This document shows, one piece after another, positions 15,158 through 23,270 of a stretch of 32,318 bases of DNA. Both the position numbers and the translations under genes were made by a program. The notes under the pieces are model-generated. The model saw nothing but the letters and a program-made list of their open reading frames with translations. It was not told the DNA's origin and searched no databases. How positions within the stretch are numbered: the first letter of the stretch is position 1; each line of letters begins with the position of its first letter. The stretch is from Paenibacillus mesophilus (GTDB taxonomy: Bacteria > Bacillota > Bacilli > Paenibacillales > NBRC-103111). The DNA lies in assembly GCF_005938385.1 (NCBI RefSeq), contig NZ_VCRA01000045.1, positions 1 to 32,318 of the forward strand, given 5' to 3'.

Positions 15158-17416
15158 ATGGCCAAGTCCGGTTACCGCAGGTGGCTGTTGTCGTATCTTC
15201 CGGTCTTCTATGTCGTCATTTGCCTGCTCATCGCGATCTTCTTCATCATGATGAGCGTTTACTCGAACAAGCAGGCGGCGCGGTCCAACGAAGTGTTCGC
15301 CCGCAACGTGTTGGAGACGCTGGACGGCTCGCTCCGTTTCGTTGAACAGACGGTGATCAAGGAAATGCTAAGCAGCGAGGAGATCCGTTCGTTTTACGAA
15401 ACGGCCCGGTCGTTGACGCCTCTCGACTATTACCGCATCTCCGCTCGGATCGGGGAGCTCGGCACGATGATGAGCCCGCTTGACTCGATTTATTTGTACC
15501 GGGAGTCGGACGGCATGGTGCTTACCCCTTTGCAGCAAATCGAATTGGTGCGGTTCGGAGACCGCGGCTTCGTCGAGGGGGCGAAGAACGGACTGCCTCA
15601 CGTCTGGTCGGAGCGGAGAACATATCAGGAGTTCGGAAGCGATGGCACGCGTAAACAGGTCGTATCGCTCGTGAAGAAGGTACCGCTCACGACGGGCAGC
15701 CTCGGGCTGCTCGTGGCCAACGTGCGGGTGGACGTCCTCGAAAGTATGCTGGATGAGTTCACGAAGTCGGAGGCCGCGGCTGCCGTACAGCTTCTCGATG
15801 CGGCCGATGCGCCGTTTTTCAGGGAGCGGTCCGTGTCCGCAGAGCGTCCTTCGGCCAAGGTGAAGTCGGCTTACACCGGCTGGACCGTGACGACCGAAGC
15901 CGGGTACAAACGGTCGTCCGAGCTCATGTCGGCTTTCTCCTACGTATGGTTCGCGGCCGGGCTGATCATCATAGCGGGCGGGACGGGATGGATGATCGCG
16001 GCGGTAAGGCGGAACTACCGCCCGATCCAATCGATCAAGGAAAGCATCCAGCTGTACGGAGCCGGCAGGCAGCAGGAGCCCGGAAGCAAGCCGTCCGACG
16101 AATTCGTCTTTATCCGTGCGGCGATCGACCGGCTGGTTGAGCATTCCGAGCGGTATGAGAGACAGCACCGCGAAGATTTGACGTACCGGCGGAAATGGTT
16201 TTTTTACCGGCTGCTGGAGGGCGAGCCCGCCGTCACGGAAGACGAATGGAATCGGGAAATGCAGCGCCTCGGCATGAACGGGGCGTTTCGGTATGCCGTG
16301 GCGGCCATCGCGGAAATTGACCGGCACGACGAGTTTTGCAGCCCCTATTCCGCCTCCGATCAAAACCTGCTGAAGTTTGCGCTCGTTAGTGTGACGAAGG
16401 AAATCGCCGATAAAACGGGGCTGCGCGCATGGGGAGAGTGGATCGGAAGCGGCGAATTCGGCGTGCTGCTCTTCATGTACGCTCCCGGCGATCCGGCCGT
16501 GCCTGACGATGCGGCTTCCGGATATTTCCGCCAGCTCCGGGACTGGATTGAAGCGAATATGAAATTTACCGTTTCGATTGGCGTAGGAAGCGCGGTGGAG
16601 CGGAGCGACTATATCCCCCGCTCGTTCGACGAAGCGTTCGAAGCGCTGCAGTACAAAGCTTCGTTCGGCGGCAGCCGGGTCATCGGCCGCAGGGAAGCTG
16701 AAGCGTTCTCGCGGGAGCGAGGACTTCGGGAGGACGGGGATGAGCCGGACATGTGGCGGCTGGCGAGGAGCTTCCGGATGGGCGAGCCGTGGGAGGAGCC
16801 GCTGCGGGAGGCGTTCGCCGCCTGGAGGAAGGTGCCCGTGAAGCGCGAAGAGCTGGCGCATCGGACCCGGCTCGTGCTGTACGCGATCGACAAGGAAATG
16901 AGCGGATTCCCCGCGGAATTGCGCGCCGTCTGGCACGAGACGGTCAAAGAGACGCGGGCGCGGGCGGGCATGTTCGACGATGCGGACCGTTGGGAGGAGC
17001 ACATGCTGGACGTGCTGGACCAAGCGTCCCGCAGCATTGCGCTGAAGCGCGGCAGCCGGGGCAACCGCGAGCTGGCCGGGCGGGTCAAAACTTATATCGC
17101 ACAGCATTTCGGAGACCCGGGCTTGTCGCTCGCCCAGGTTGGGGATGCTTTTCAATTAAACGACAAAAGCTTGAGCCGCATGTTCAAGGAGGAGTTCGGC
17201 GAGAAGTTCGTAGACTATGTGGCGCAGGTACGGATCGCCGAGGCGAAGCGTCTGCTCTTGAGTCAGCCGTCTGAGCCGGTGCTGAGCATAGCCCAGCGGG
17301 CCGGCTACATTCACGCCGAAACGTTCATTCGCGTGTTCAAGAAGCTGGTGGGTGTCACACCAGGCGATTATCGCAAGAACGGAGCCGGCGAAGGAGGAAG
17401 CGAGAAGGTTGGCTGA
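15158..17416 (+). CDS. Membrane-anchored AraC family regulator with extracellular sensor
   Basis: A 752-aa regulator of the type common in Paenibacillus: TM helix 1 (about 11-33), an extracellular sensor region, TM helix 2 (about 263-285, FSYVWFAAGLIIIAGGTGWMIAA), a cytoplasmic linker, and an AraC double helix-turn-helix from about residue 640 (TYIAQHFGDPGLSLAQVG...IAQRAGYIHAETFIRVFKKLVGVTPGDYRK). The middle segment (ETFTVSIGVGSA-like KFTVSIGVGSAVER...FDEAFEALQYK) resembles a degenerate GGDEF-like module. The ATG at 15158 follows GGAGGGG by 11 nt; a GTG at 15146 is less likely. It probably senses a sugar or glycan and controls the preceding genes. A TATAAT at 15065-15070 could be its own -10. 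Confidence 0.9.
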   Translation: MAKSGYRRWLLSYLPVFYVVICLLIAIFFIMMSVYSNKQAARSNEVFARNVLETLDGSLRFVEQTVIKEMLSSEEIRSFYETARSLTPLDYYRISARIGELGTMMSPLDSIYLYRESDGMVLTPLQQIELVRFGDRGFVEGAKNGLPHVWSERRTYQEFGSDGTRKQVVSLVKKVPLTTGSLGLLVANVRVDVLESMLDEFTKSEAAAAVQLLDAADAPFFRERSVSAERPSAKVKSAYTGWTVTTEAGYKRSSELMSAFSYVWFAAGLIIIAGGTGWMIAAVRRNYRPIQSIKESIQLYGAGRQQEPGSKPSDEFVFIRAAIDRLVEHSERYERQHREDLTYRRKWFFYRLLEGEPAVTEDEWNREMQRLGMNGAFRYAVAAIAEIDRHDEFCSPYSASDQNLLKFALVSVTKEIADKTGLRAWGEWIGSGEFGVLLFMYAPGDPAVPDDAASGYFRQLRDWIEANMKFTVSIGVGSAVERSDYIPRSFDEAFEALQYKASFGGSRVIGRREAEAFSRERGLREDGDEPDMWRLARSFRMGEPWEEPLREAFAAWRKVPVKREELAHRTRLVLYAIDKEMSGFPAELRAVWHETVKETRARAGMFDDADRWEEHMLDVLDQASRSIALKRGSRGNRELAGRVKTYIAQHFGDPGLSLAQVGDAFQLNDKSLSRMFKEEFGEKFVDYVAQVRIAEAKRLLLSQPSEPVLSIAQRAGYIHAETFIRVFKKLVGVTPGDYRKNGAGEGGSEKVG

Positions 17417-17539
17417 CGGTCCGGACCGGGTATGGTGCAACGGGGATGAAGGCCAGCATGCCGGAGCCATAGCAGATTCCAATATGGTATGCTACAATCA
17501 CCGTATCCCTTTTTTCCAGTTTAAAGGAGCGTAGATCGA

Positions 17540-18004
17540 ATGGAATCTTTTGTACTCAAGCAGCTGGAATTCGCCCGGAATCAAACGCTTAAGGCGCTCG
17601 ACGGGATTCCCGAAAGCATGGCTACCCGCATACCCGCAACATTCAGAAACCATATTTTATGGCAGGCGGGACATATTTATTTGGTGCAGGAGAGGTTCTC
17701 TTTTCTGCTTCATGGTTTGGACGCACAGATCCCGGAACCGTTCATGGCCTTGTTCGCTCCGGGCACGACGCCGCTTGCGTGGACGGCGGCTCCGCCGACT
17801 TTGTCCGAAGTGACGGGCATGCTGCGGGATCAGCAGCGGCGTATCCAGCACACTTTCAAAGATTTGGAGAAAACGCCCGCGCCATATACGACATCCAGCG
17901 GAATGACGATGGAAACGACCTCGGAGTTTCTAAACTTCTCGTTATACCACGAGGGCATGCATTTCAGCTCGATCAAGCATTACAAAGCTTTATTGAACTC
18001 CTGA
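17540..18004 (+). CDS. DinB family (YfiT-like) metal-binding protein
   Basis: A 154-aa four-helix DinB/YfiT-superfamily protein. The three-histidine metal site is visible as His45 (WQAGHIYL) plus His137 and His141 (LYHEGMHF); His147 is an extra nearby. The superfamily includes thiol-S-transferases such as bacillithiol transferases, but DinB proteins vary and no specific reaction can be assigned. GGAG lies 9 nt before the ATG. It stands alone, with a strong terminator after it. Confidence 0.87.
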   Translation: MESFVLKQLEFARNQTLKALDGIPESMATRIPATFRNHILWQAGHIYLVQERFSFLLHGLDAQIPEPFMALFAPGTTPLAWTAAPPTLSEVTGMLRDQQRRIQHTFKDLEKTPAPYTTSSGMTMETTSEFLNFSLYHEGMHFSSIKHYKALLNS

Positions 18005-18017
18005 AGAAGGGAATCGA

Positions 18018-18041
18018 AGTCGCATACGTGCGGCTTTTTTT
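18018..18041 (+). terminator. Intrinsic terminator of the DinB gene
   Basis: AGTCGCA (18018-18024) pairs with TGCGGCT (18029-18035) over TACG, with seven T from 18035. Confidence 0.88.
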
Positions 18042-18115
18042 GTTTTTCCAGTCCCTTTTCAAGGCAAATGAGTTATAGTAGAGGTGTAGCTAAATTTCTT
18101 TAATGGGGAATTATT

Positions 18116-18844
18116 GTGAATAAAAATTACATTTTGAACATAGAAGGATATTCCGAACGGATGACGGACGAAGCGAGGGAAAGGCTGCTCCAGTGGCGGG
18201 ATCGTGCGCTGCAGCATGCGAATCGCCATAAGGAGCTTGTATACCTCAACGGCCCGGATGTGCCAAAAGTGGCGCTGACGTTTGACGACGGTCCCGATGA
18301 CCGGATCACCCCGATGATTGCGGAAACGTTAAGCCGGTACGGCGTGAAAGGGAGCTTCTTCTTTATCGGCAGCAGAGCCCGGCAATATCCGGAAGTGGTG
18401 AAAGCCGTATACGAGGCCGGTCACCTCGTGTTTGGCCACAGCTACGATCATGACCGTCTGACTACATTGGACAAGGACAGTCTCGACCGCAACTTTCAGC
18501 AGACGCAAGCCGTTATCCGGGACATTATCGGGAAAGAGCCGGCTATGTTCCGCCCTCCGTTCGGCGATGCCGATGAGGCGGTTTTCCAAGCGGCGCGGCT
18601 GGCGGGCTGCTCCACCGTGCTGTGGTCGCTCGATACGCTGGACTGGTCGCAGAAGGAAGAAGCGCATATTCGAAGGAACGTGGAGACGTTTGTAAGAAAC
18701 GGGGAAATCGTCCTGATGCACTCCCATTCGGGCTGTATCGAAACGGCAAAGGCTTTGCCGCAAATGATTGAGACGCTTCAGCGGAAGCGAATGAGAGTGG
18801 TCGGCCTCGAGGAGCTGCTGGATGCTCCGGCCTACCGGAGCTAG
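18116..18844 (+). CDS. Polysaccharide deacetylase (CE4) without signal peptide
   Basis: A 242-aa CE4 protein. Motif 1 TFDDGP (55-60), motif 2 HSYDH (His108, His112), motif 3 RPPFG (146-150), motif 4 WSLDTLDW (170-177) and motif 5 LMHSH (200-204) are all intact, so it should be an active metal-dependent N-deacetylase. Unlike most CE4 enzymes it has no signal peptide or membrane anchor at the GTG start (18116, GGGGA 6 nt upstream) or at the later ATG (18161). It may act on a cytosolic sugar conjugate or leave the cell by another route. No neighbouring glycan genes hint at the substrate. Confidence 0.9.
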   Translation: MNKNYILNIEGYSERMTDEARERLLQWRDRALQHANRHKELVYLNGPDVPKVALTFDDGPDDRITPMIAETLSRYGVKGSFFFIGSRARQYPEVVKAVYEAGHLVFGHSYDHDRLTTLDKDSLDRNFQQTQAVIRDIIGKEPAMFRPPFGDADEAVFQAARLAGCSTVLWSLDTLDWSQKEEAHIRRNVETFVRNGEIVLMHSHSGCIETAKALPQMIETLQRKRMRVVGLEELLDAPAYRS

Positions 18845-19016
18845 TGCCAAATAAAATGCAGCGAGGACAATGCAAAGGGGCGGAATTAGTTCTGGTTCCA
18901 GGGTAAACTGCACAGCACGCCACTCCTCCACGGGCGCCGATAGCAGGTGACCGTTAGCGCTAAGTGCTTGTGGAGCCGTCTGTTGCCGGAACGGACGCCT
19001 CTTGCTTTGGAGAGCT

Positions 19017-19255
19017 AACTGGAAAACATGTAGTTAAAGTCGGCGATAAAGGCCCATTGCAACGTATAAACTGGAAAACATGCAGCTATTTCCTCACCGT
19101 GACTGCGATCGACGCCCATTCGGGCGAATTTACTGTACATTTTCCATTTCATGAACGTTACATGCGCCGTTTTCCCGGGAATAAATGCATCTTTTCCAGT
19201 TGCGTTGCGGACGGAAAGGACAACCGCGCGAGCAGACGCTGCATCTATTCCATTC
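19017..19255. repeat. 52-bp-period repeats with AACTGGAAAACATGCAG core (family 2), inverted cluster
   Basis: Plus-strand cores lie at 19017-19033 and 19069-19085 (52 bp apart). Minus-strand cores start at 19149 and 19201 (again 52 bp apart), with a weaker fifth starting at 19255. The cluster is therefore two converging sets. The same paired structure, also 52 bp apart, occurs at 32134-32202. Bases 18845-19016 hold nothing I can identify; the open frame crossing this region is an accident of the repeats. Confidence 0.8.
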
Positions 19256-19282
19256 GCCGATCCTTTTATCTGCCGCCTAGTC

Positions 19283-19312
19283 TTGTCAATCCAGCCGTTT
19301 TGATGATACGAT
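19283..19312 (+). promoter_or_regulatory. Probable promoter of the cobalamin riboswitch transcript
   Basis: TTGTCA (19283-19288), 18-nt spacer, TACGAT (19307-19312), about 30 nt upstream of the aptamer. Confidence 0.55.
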
Positions 19313-19339
19313 TACAACAATCAATCGCATAGACAAGGA

Positions 19340-19515
19340 ATTAGGTGCCGGGCTTGTGCAGAAGTCCGGTTAAAAGGGAAGGCCGGTGAAAATCCGGCAC
19401 GGACCCGCCACTGTAACGATCGCCGATACCGGAATTTCCGGCAATAAGCCACTGGGTGCGCAACTCGGGAAGGCGCCGGGAAACGATCCAAGTCAGGAGA
19501 CCTGCCTAGTTCAAC
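19340..19515 (+). ncRNA. Cobalamin (B12) riboswitch
   Basis: The conserved elements occur in order: TTAGGTGCC (19341-19349), TTAAAAGGGAA (19370-19380), GCCGGTGAAAATCCGGCACGG (19382-19402 region), CCCGCCACTGTAA, GCCACTGGGTGC, GGGAAGGCGC, and the B12 box AAGTCAGGAGACCTGCC (19490-19506). It lies about 210 nt upstream of a cobalamin-biosynthesis gene, with a terminator between. Confidence 0.96.
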
Positions 19516-19633
19516 AACACTGCGACCCTGCGTGGAATTAGGGAGTGTTAGAGATCGAGCTGCGGTTTCGGCGCGGTGCGGATTATCCGGTCGCAGGCCG
19601 GAGCTATCGGAAACGTTTCATGACGACGGACCG

Positions 19634-19673
19634 GGCATTTCTAACATTAACGATGTTGGGAATGCCTTTTTTT
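19634..19673 (+). terminator. Terminator of the cobalamin riboswitch expression platform
   Basis: GGCATTTCTAACAT (19634-19647) pairs over its full 14 bp (two G-U) with ATGTTGGGAATGCC (19653-19666), followed by T7. It ends 48 nt before the next start codon, so high B12 should stop transcription here. Confidence 0.92.
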
Positions 19674-19721
19674 CGTTTTCTAATAACTACTTGCCTTTGG
19701 CGACTTAGGAGTTGATTCCAT

Positions 19722-21137
19722 ATGAATGAGCGTCATCCGGGCATGAGCCCCTCCGCACAACGCAGGCTCGTCATCGCAGGCACGGGCAGCGGCGCGGGCA
19801 AAACGACGGCCACGATCGGGATCATGGCCGCCCTGAAGGCTAAAGGCTATACGGTGCAAGGCTTCAAATGCGGCCCGGATTACATCGACCCGGCTTATCA
19901 TACGGCCGTTACCGGCAGGCCGTCGCGCAATCTAGACAGTTGGATGCTCGGGCCGGAGGCGGCGAAGGAAGTGTTCGTCCGGGGCAGCGCCGGTGCGGAC
20001 ATCTCCGTAGTCGAAGGGGTCATGGGGATGTATGACGGCAAAAGCCCGCTGTCCGACGAAGGCAGCACGGCCCACATCAGCCAAATTATCGAAGCGCCGA
20101 TCCTGCTCGTCGTCAATGTCCAAAGCATGGCCCGCAGCGCGGCCGCCGTCGTCAAAGGCTTCCAGTGCCTCTCTCCCGGAGTACGGATTGCCGGCGTCAT
20201 CGCCAACAAAGCCGGGAGCGAAGGGCATTACCGGATCGTCAAGGAAGCGATCGAGCAGGAATGCGGAATCCCGGTCATCGGGTATTTGAAGCGCGAGGAG
20301 CAGATCGAAATACCGGAGAGACACCTCGGACTCGTCCCTTCGATCGAACGCGGAGAGCTGGACTCCTTCTTCGCCAAGCTCGGGTCTTTGGTCGCGGAGC
20401 ATCTCGATATGGACATGCTGCTGAAGATCGCGGAGTGCGGGCCGCTTGCATGCAAGCCCGCGCTGTTCGTCGAACGGGCGAAGAAGAGAGGCATCCGTAT
20501 CGCCGTTGCGAAGGATGCGGCGTTCCACTTTTATTATCCGGAAAATTTGGAGCTTCTCGAGTCGTATGGCGCCGAGATCGTCTACTTCTCGCCGCTTGCG
20601 GGCGACAAAGTTCCGCAGGAGGCGGACGGTCTCTATATCGGCGGAGGGTTTCCCGAAGAGTTCGCCGAGCGTTTGGCCGGACTGGACGGGGTGAAAGCTT
20701 CGGTGCGGGAGCGGATCGAAGCCGGCATGCCGACGCTTGCCGAATGCGGCGGTTTCATGTATTTGACCGAGGCGATTCGGGACACGCAAGGGAACGAGTA
20801 TCCGATGGTCGGCTTGATCAAGGGCGCCGTAACGATGCAGACGAAGCTGGCGGCGCTCGGCTATCGGGAAATATCCGGGACGGAAGACAACTTCCTGCTT
20901 GGCAGCGGGGAAGCGGCCCGCGGCCACGAGTTCCACTACTCCACCTTTCAGCCTGGCGGGGAAGCGAACCCGCCTCCGGCCTATTCCGCCAAAGGGCGTC
21001 AAGGGACGAAGCCGGAAGGCTTCGCGACGGCCAATTTGGTCGCAGGCTATACGCACATTCACTTCGGCTCCAATCCGGAGATAGCCGCGAGTTGGCTGCA
21101 AGCGTGCGAGGAGTTCAAGCACAGGAAACGCGGTTAA
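19722..21137 (+). CDS. cbiA: Cobyrinate a,c-diamide synthase
   Basis: A 471-aa CbiA/CobB enzyme that amidates the a and c carboxylates of cobyrinate using glutamine and ATP. The N-terminal dethiobiotin-synthetase-like domain carries GTGSGAGKTT (20-29) and CGPDYIDP (50-57). The C-terminal class I glutamine amidotransferase domain has IGGGFPE and the nucleophile Cys342 in ECGGFM. GGAG lies 10 nt before the ATG. A B12 riboswitch and terminator control it. It stands alone: no other cobalamin gene is in the window, and the next gene is convergent with a 4-bp overlap (TTAA shared by both stop codons). Confidence 0.96.
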   Translation: MNERHPGMSPSAQRRLVIAGTGSGAGKTTATIGIMAALKAKGYTVQGFKCGPDYIDPAYHTAVTGRPSRNLDSWMLGPEAAKEVFVRGSAGADISVVEGVMGMYDGKSPLSDEGSTAHISQIIEAPILLVVNVQSMARSAAAVVKGFQCLSPGVRIAGVIANKAGSEGHYRIVKEAIEQECGIPVIGYLKREEQIEIPERHLGLVPSIERGELDSFFAKLGSLVAEHLDMDMLLKIAECGPLACKPALFVERAKKRGIRIAVAKDAAFHFYYPENLELLESYGAEIVYFSPLAGDKVPQEADGLYIGGGFPEEFAERLAGLDGVKASVRERIEAGMPTLAECGGFMYLTEAIRDTQGNEYPMVGLIKGAVTMQTKLAALGYREISGTEDNFLLGSGEAARGHEFHYSTFQPGGEANPPPAYSAKGRQGTKPEGFATANLVAGYTHIHFGSNPEIAASWLQACEEFKHRKRG

Positions 21138-22171
21138 AATTGCTCCAATACAAGCTTCCCGATCATATCGCCGGCACGCACTTGTTCATGGGCGATCCGG
21201 AGGTTGGAAGCGTTAATCGGCGTCAGCAGCTGAGCCATCGTTGTTTTTATTTCCCCGGCGTCCATCAGTTCGGCGACGGCATTGAGCAGATTGTGCTGCT
21301 CGATCATGTCGTCCGTCCGATATTTGGCCCGGGTGAACATAAGCTCCCAATGGAAGGAGACGCTTTTGGAGAAAAGCAGTCCCAAGTGCACCGGCTGCTG
21401 AACCGGAACGATGGAGCAGATCGATCCTTGCGGGCGAATCGCTTCGGCCATGAAGCTCCAATGGGCTGCAGTATCATGGAGGCACAATATATAGTCGACA
21501 TGCTCCATACCCAAAGCGCTCAATTGAGGCAGCATCGCTTCGCGGTGGTTGATCACGGCATCGGCTCCGTGTTCCTTGACCCAGCGGAACGACTCCGCTC
21601 TTGAAGCGGTGCCGATCACGGCAAGACCGGAATGTTTGGCCAACTGGGTTGCAACGGACCCTACGCCTCCCGCGGCGCCGATAATAAGAATCGTTTTGTG
21701 CCGATTGTCCGGCGCGTTGCGGCTGATACCCAATCTGACGAATAAACTTTCCCAGGCAGTTATAGACGTTAAAGGCATTGCTGCGGCCTCTGCAAAGCTT
21801 AAGCTCTTCGGCTTGCTTCCGGCGATTCGTTCGTCAACGAGATGGAATTCGCTGTTGCAGCCGGACCGGTCGATCGCGCCGGCGTAGTAGACTTCATCTC
21901 CGGGCTTGAACAATGTGCAATCCGGTCCGGTCTCGATCACGATACCGGCTGCATCCCATCCGAGAATAATCGGCGACTCGGAGGCGGCTTTTGAGCCCGA
22001 CCGGCTTTTCACGTCGGCGGGGTTGATCGAGACCGCTCTTACTTGTACGAGCAAATCCCTGCCTTCCGGAGTCGGGACATCTATTACAAGATCGACAAGG
22101 TACTCCTCCGGTTCCGGTACGGGGAGCGGCTTGAAAAATCCGACCGCTTTCATCGTTACGGGCTTAACCAT
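21134..22171 (-). CDS. Zinc-binding-dehydrogenase/quinone-oxidoreductase family protein
   Basis: A 345-aa MDR-superfamily reductase. It has the GroES-like N-terminal half (VSINPADVKSRSG, ILGWDAAGIVIETG, GDEVYYAGA) and a Rossmann half with ILIIGAAGGVGSVATQLAK. The Cys/His ligands of zinc alcohol dehydrogenases are missing, so it is likely a zinc-free NADPH quinone reductase or enone reductase. The start at 22171 has GGAGG 11 nt upstream, while the ATG at 22153 has none. It overlaps the preceding gene by 8 bp, so the two are probably translationally coupled. Confidence 0.88.
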   Translation of the reverse strand: MVKPVTMKAVGFFKPLPVPEPEEYLVDLVIDVPTPEGRDLLVQVRAVSINPADVKSRSGSKAASESPIILGWDAAGIVIETGPDCTLFKPGDEVYYAGAIDRSGCNSEFHLVDERIAGSKPKSLSFAEAAAMPLTSITAWESLFVRLGISRNAPDNRHKTILIIGAAGGVGSVATQLAKHSGLAVIGTASRAESFRWVKEHGADAVINHREAMLPQLSALGMEHVDYILCLHDTAAHWSFMAEAIRPQGSICSIVPVQQPVHLGLLFSKSVSFHWELMFTRAKYRTDDMIEQHNLLNAVAELMDAGEIKTTMAQLLTPINASNLRIAHEQVRAGDMIGKLVLEQF

Positions 22172-22784
22172 TTCCGCCGTCGCCTCCGAACTTCCGCAGC
22201 CAGCCGTCATGAAGCCACATTTCCGTTACGCGCCCGTTTCTCCACCTTATTCCTTGTTCGAACGTAATGATGCGTCCGCCTGTTCCCACAATGACCCAGG
22301 CGTAATCGTCGCTCTCCCGGCCATAACATTTGTATTTCATCCCCGGAATCACGTACTCCGCTTGCTTGTTCGGCCCATCCGCGATCGTTACCGTTTCGTC
22401 GTGGCGGTCAATCCACAAATTTTGCAAACGTTCCGACAGTCCGGGCTCGATCCGGTTAAACAAGGCTTCCGCGGAAGCTTTTGTTTCCTCCGGGGTCGGC
22501 AGCGGCCCCGAGCGAAGCGATTGGTCCTTCCAAGTATATCCGAGAATGGCGAGAGAGTCCTTCTCGACTACGAATGAGAAATGTTCGCCGCCAAGCCCGC
22601 TATGGGTTTCGCCTTGCTTACGATACCGGAACAGCCAAACGTCGGCGCTATTTTGTTTCCGGAGCTGTACGGTATGCAGCGTGTAAGGGTCCGGCAGGGG
22701 CAGCAAGCCGAGCGCATGCTCCAACGCCTTCCGATAGCCGTGTTCCGTTTCGACGCTATAGGTGGTCTCGGTCCGAGTATTCAT
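22164..22784 (-). CDS. Unrecognised 206-aa protein coupled to the dehydrogenase
   Basis: I do not recognise this family. The protein is soluble and has no signal peptide. It begins with an amphipathic stretch (HGYRKALEHALGLLPLPDPY), then beta-rich segments (DVWLFRYRKQGE, EHFSFVVEKDSLAILGYTWKD), a helical part (TPEETKASAEALFNRIEPGL) and two Trp-rich strands near the end (DDYAWVIVGTGGRIITFEQGIRW, VTEMWLHDGWLRKFGG). The start at 22784 has GGAGG 11 nt upstream; the frame is open further up without a ribosome binding site. Its stop overlaps the dehydrogenase start by 8 bp. Confidence 0.7.
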   Translation of the reverse strand: MNTRTETTYSVETEHGYRKALEHALGLLPLPDPYTLHTVQLRKQNSADVWLFRYRKQGETHSGLGGEHFSFVVEKDSLAILGYTWKDQSLRSGPLPTPEETKASAEALFNRIEPGLSERLQNLWIDRHDETVTIADGPNKQAEYVIPGMKYKCYGRESDDYAWVIVGTGGRIITFEQGIRWRNGRVTEMWLHDGWLRKFGGDGGNG

Positions 22785-22810
22785 CGTGACGCTCGCCTCC
22801 GTGAATGTAT

Positions 22811-22857
22811 TGGGAAAAGGCACCCCTCCGGTTTCGGCTGGCCGGGGTGCCTTTGTT
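22811..22857 (-). terminator. Terminator after the tautomerase gene (hairpin works both ways)
   Basis: AAAGGCACCCC (22816-22826) and GGGGTGCCTTT (22844-22854) form an 11-bp perfect stem with inner CCGG pairing. On the minus strand it ends in TTTTCCC, on the plus strand in TTTGTTTT. It separates the tautomerase from the 206-aa gene. Confidence 0.75.
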
Positions 22858-22870
22858 TTCCGCCAAACGC

Positions 22871-23104
22871 TTAATTTCCGGCGGGATTGTTTTCCGTGAT
22901 GCGGCTTTTCGGCAAGAAGTCCGGATCGGATGCGACCGTTCCCGCTTGCCCCCAATTGTCCAGAGACGTTTCGCGCAGAACGACCAATACTTTATCGGGC
23001 GGAATGTTAAACAGATTGACCGTAGTGTCCGTCAGCCCCTTGATCCATTGCTTTTTCTGTTCCGCGTTAAAGCCTTCCCAACAATCGACGTTGATGATCG
23101 GCAT
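22871..23104 (-). CDS. 4-oxalocrotonate tautomerase family protein
   Basis: A 77-aa member of the 4-OT/MIF superfamily. Pro2 becomes the catalytic N-terminal proline after Met removal (MPIINVDCWEG), followed by the usual alpha/beta unit (QKKQWIKGLTDTTVNLFNIPPDKVLVVLRE). It is slightly longer than classical 62-aa 4-OT, with a C-terminal extension (DPDFLPKSRITENNPAGN). Such enzymes catalyse keto-enol tautomerisation; the substrate is unknown. AGGAG lies 9 nt before the ATG. It is divergent from a MerR regulator and its -10 lies inside a palindrome that the regulator could bind. Confidence 0.9.
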   Translation of the reverse strand: MPIINVDCWEGFNAEQKKQWIKGLTDTTVNLFNIPPDKVLVVLRETSLDNWGQAGTVASDPDFLPKSRITENNPAGN

Positions 23105-23130
23105 AAGTGCACTCTCCTAAAGGTTATAGT

Positions 23131-23213
23131 GTAGCAAAATCAACCAATGTAATTTCGCTACGACAATTGTAACAAATCTACAATCATTGTCAATAATTCT
23201 ATTTTGGTTGTAA
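23131..23213. promoter_or_regulatory. Divergent promoters and operator between tautomerase and merR genes
   Basis: On the minus strand TTGACA and TACAAT, 16 nt apart, form the tautomerase promoter. The perfect palindrome ATTGTA-N7-TACAAT (23166-23184) covers that -10. On the plus strand TTGTAA (23208-23213), 17-nt spacer, TAAAAT (23231-23236) could drive merR. An inverted repeat GTAGCAAAAT/ATTTCGCTAC (23131-23140 with 23152-23161) lies in the tautomerase leader. Confidence 0.65.
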
Positions 23214-23270
23214 ATAAATTTTGACTGTTGTAAAATATTTTCATGGGAAATGACACGCGAGGTGGGAAAG

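Noticed and set aside
15368..17155. 595-codon antisense frame opposite the AraC regulator
   Set aside because: A shadow frame rich in Arg/Pro/His with no start signals.
19017..19255. CRISPR-like array of 17-bp cores
   Set aside because: The spacers are themselves conserved between loci and the cores change orientation, unlike CRISPR.
18964..19332. 122-codon plus-strand frame in the 18.8-19.7 kb gap
   Set aside because: It is built from the 52-bp repeats and runs into the riboswitch promoter; no ribosome binding site or domain.
20165..21604. 479-codon frame overlapping cbiA in another reading frame
   Set aside because: cbiA is certain in the other frame; this one reads as Arg/Gly-rich noise.
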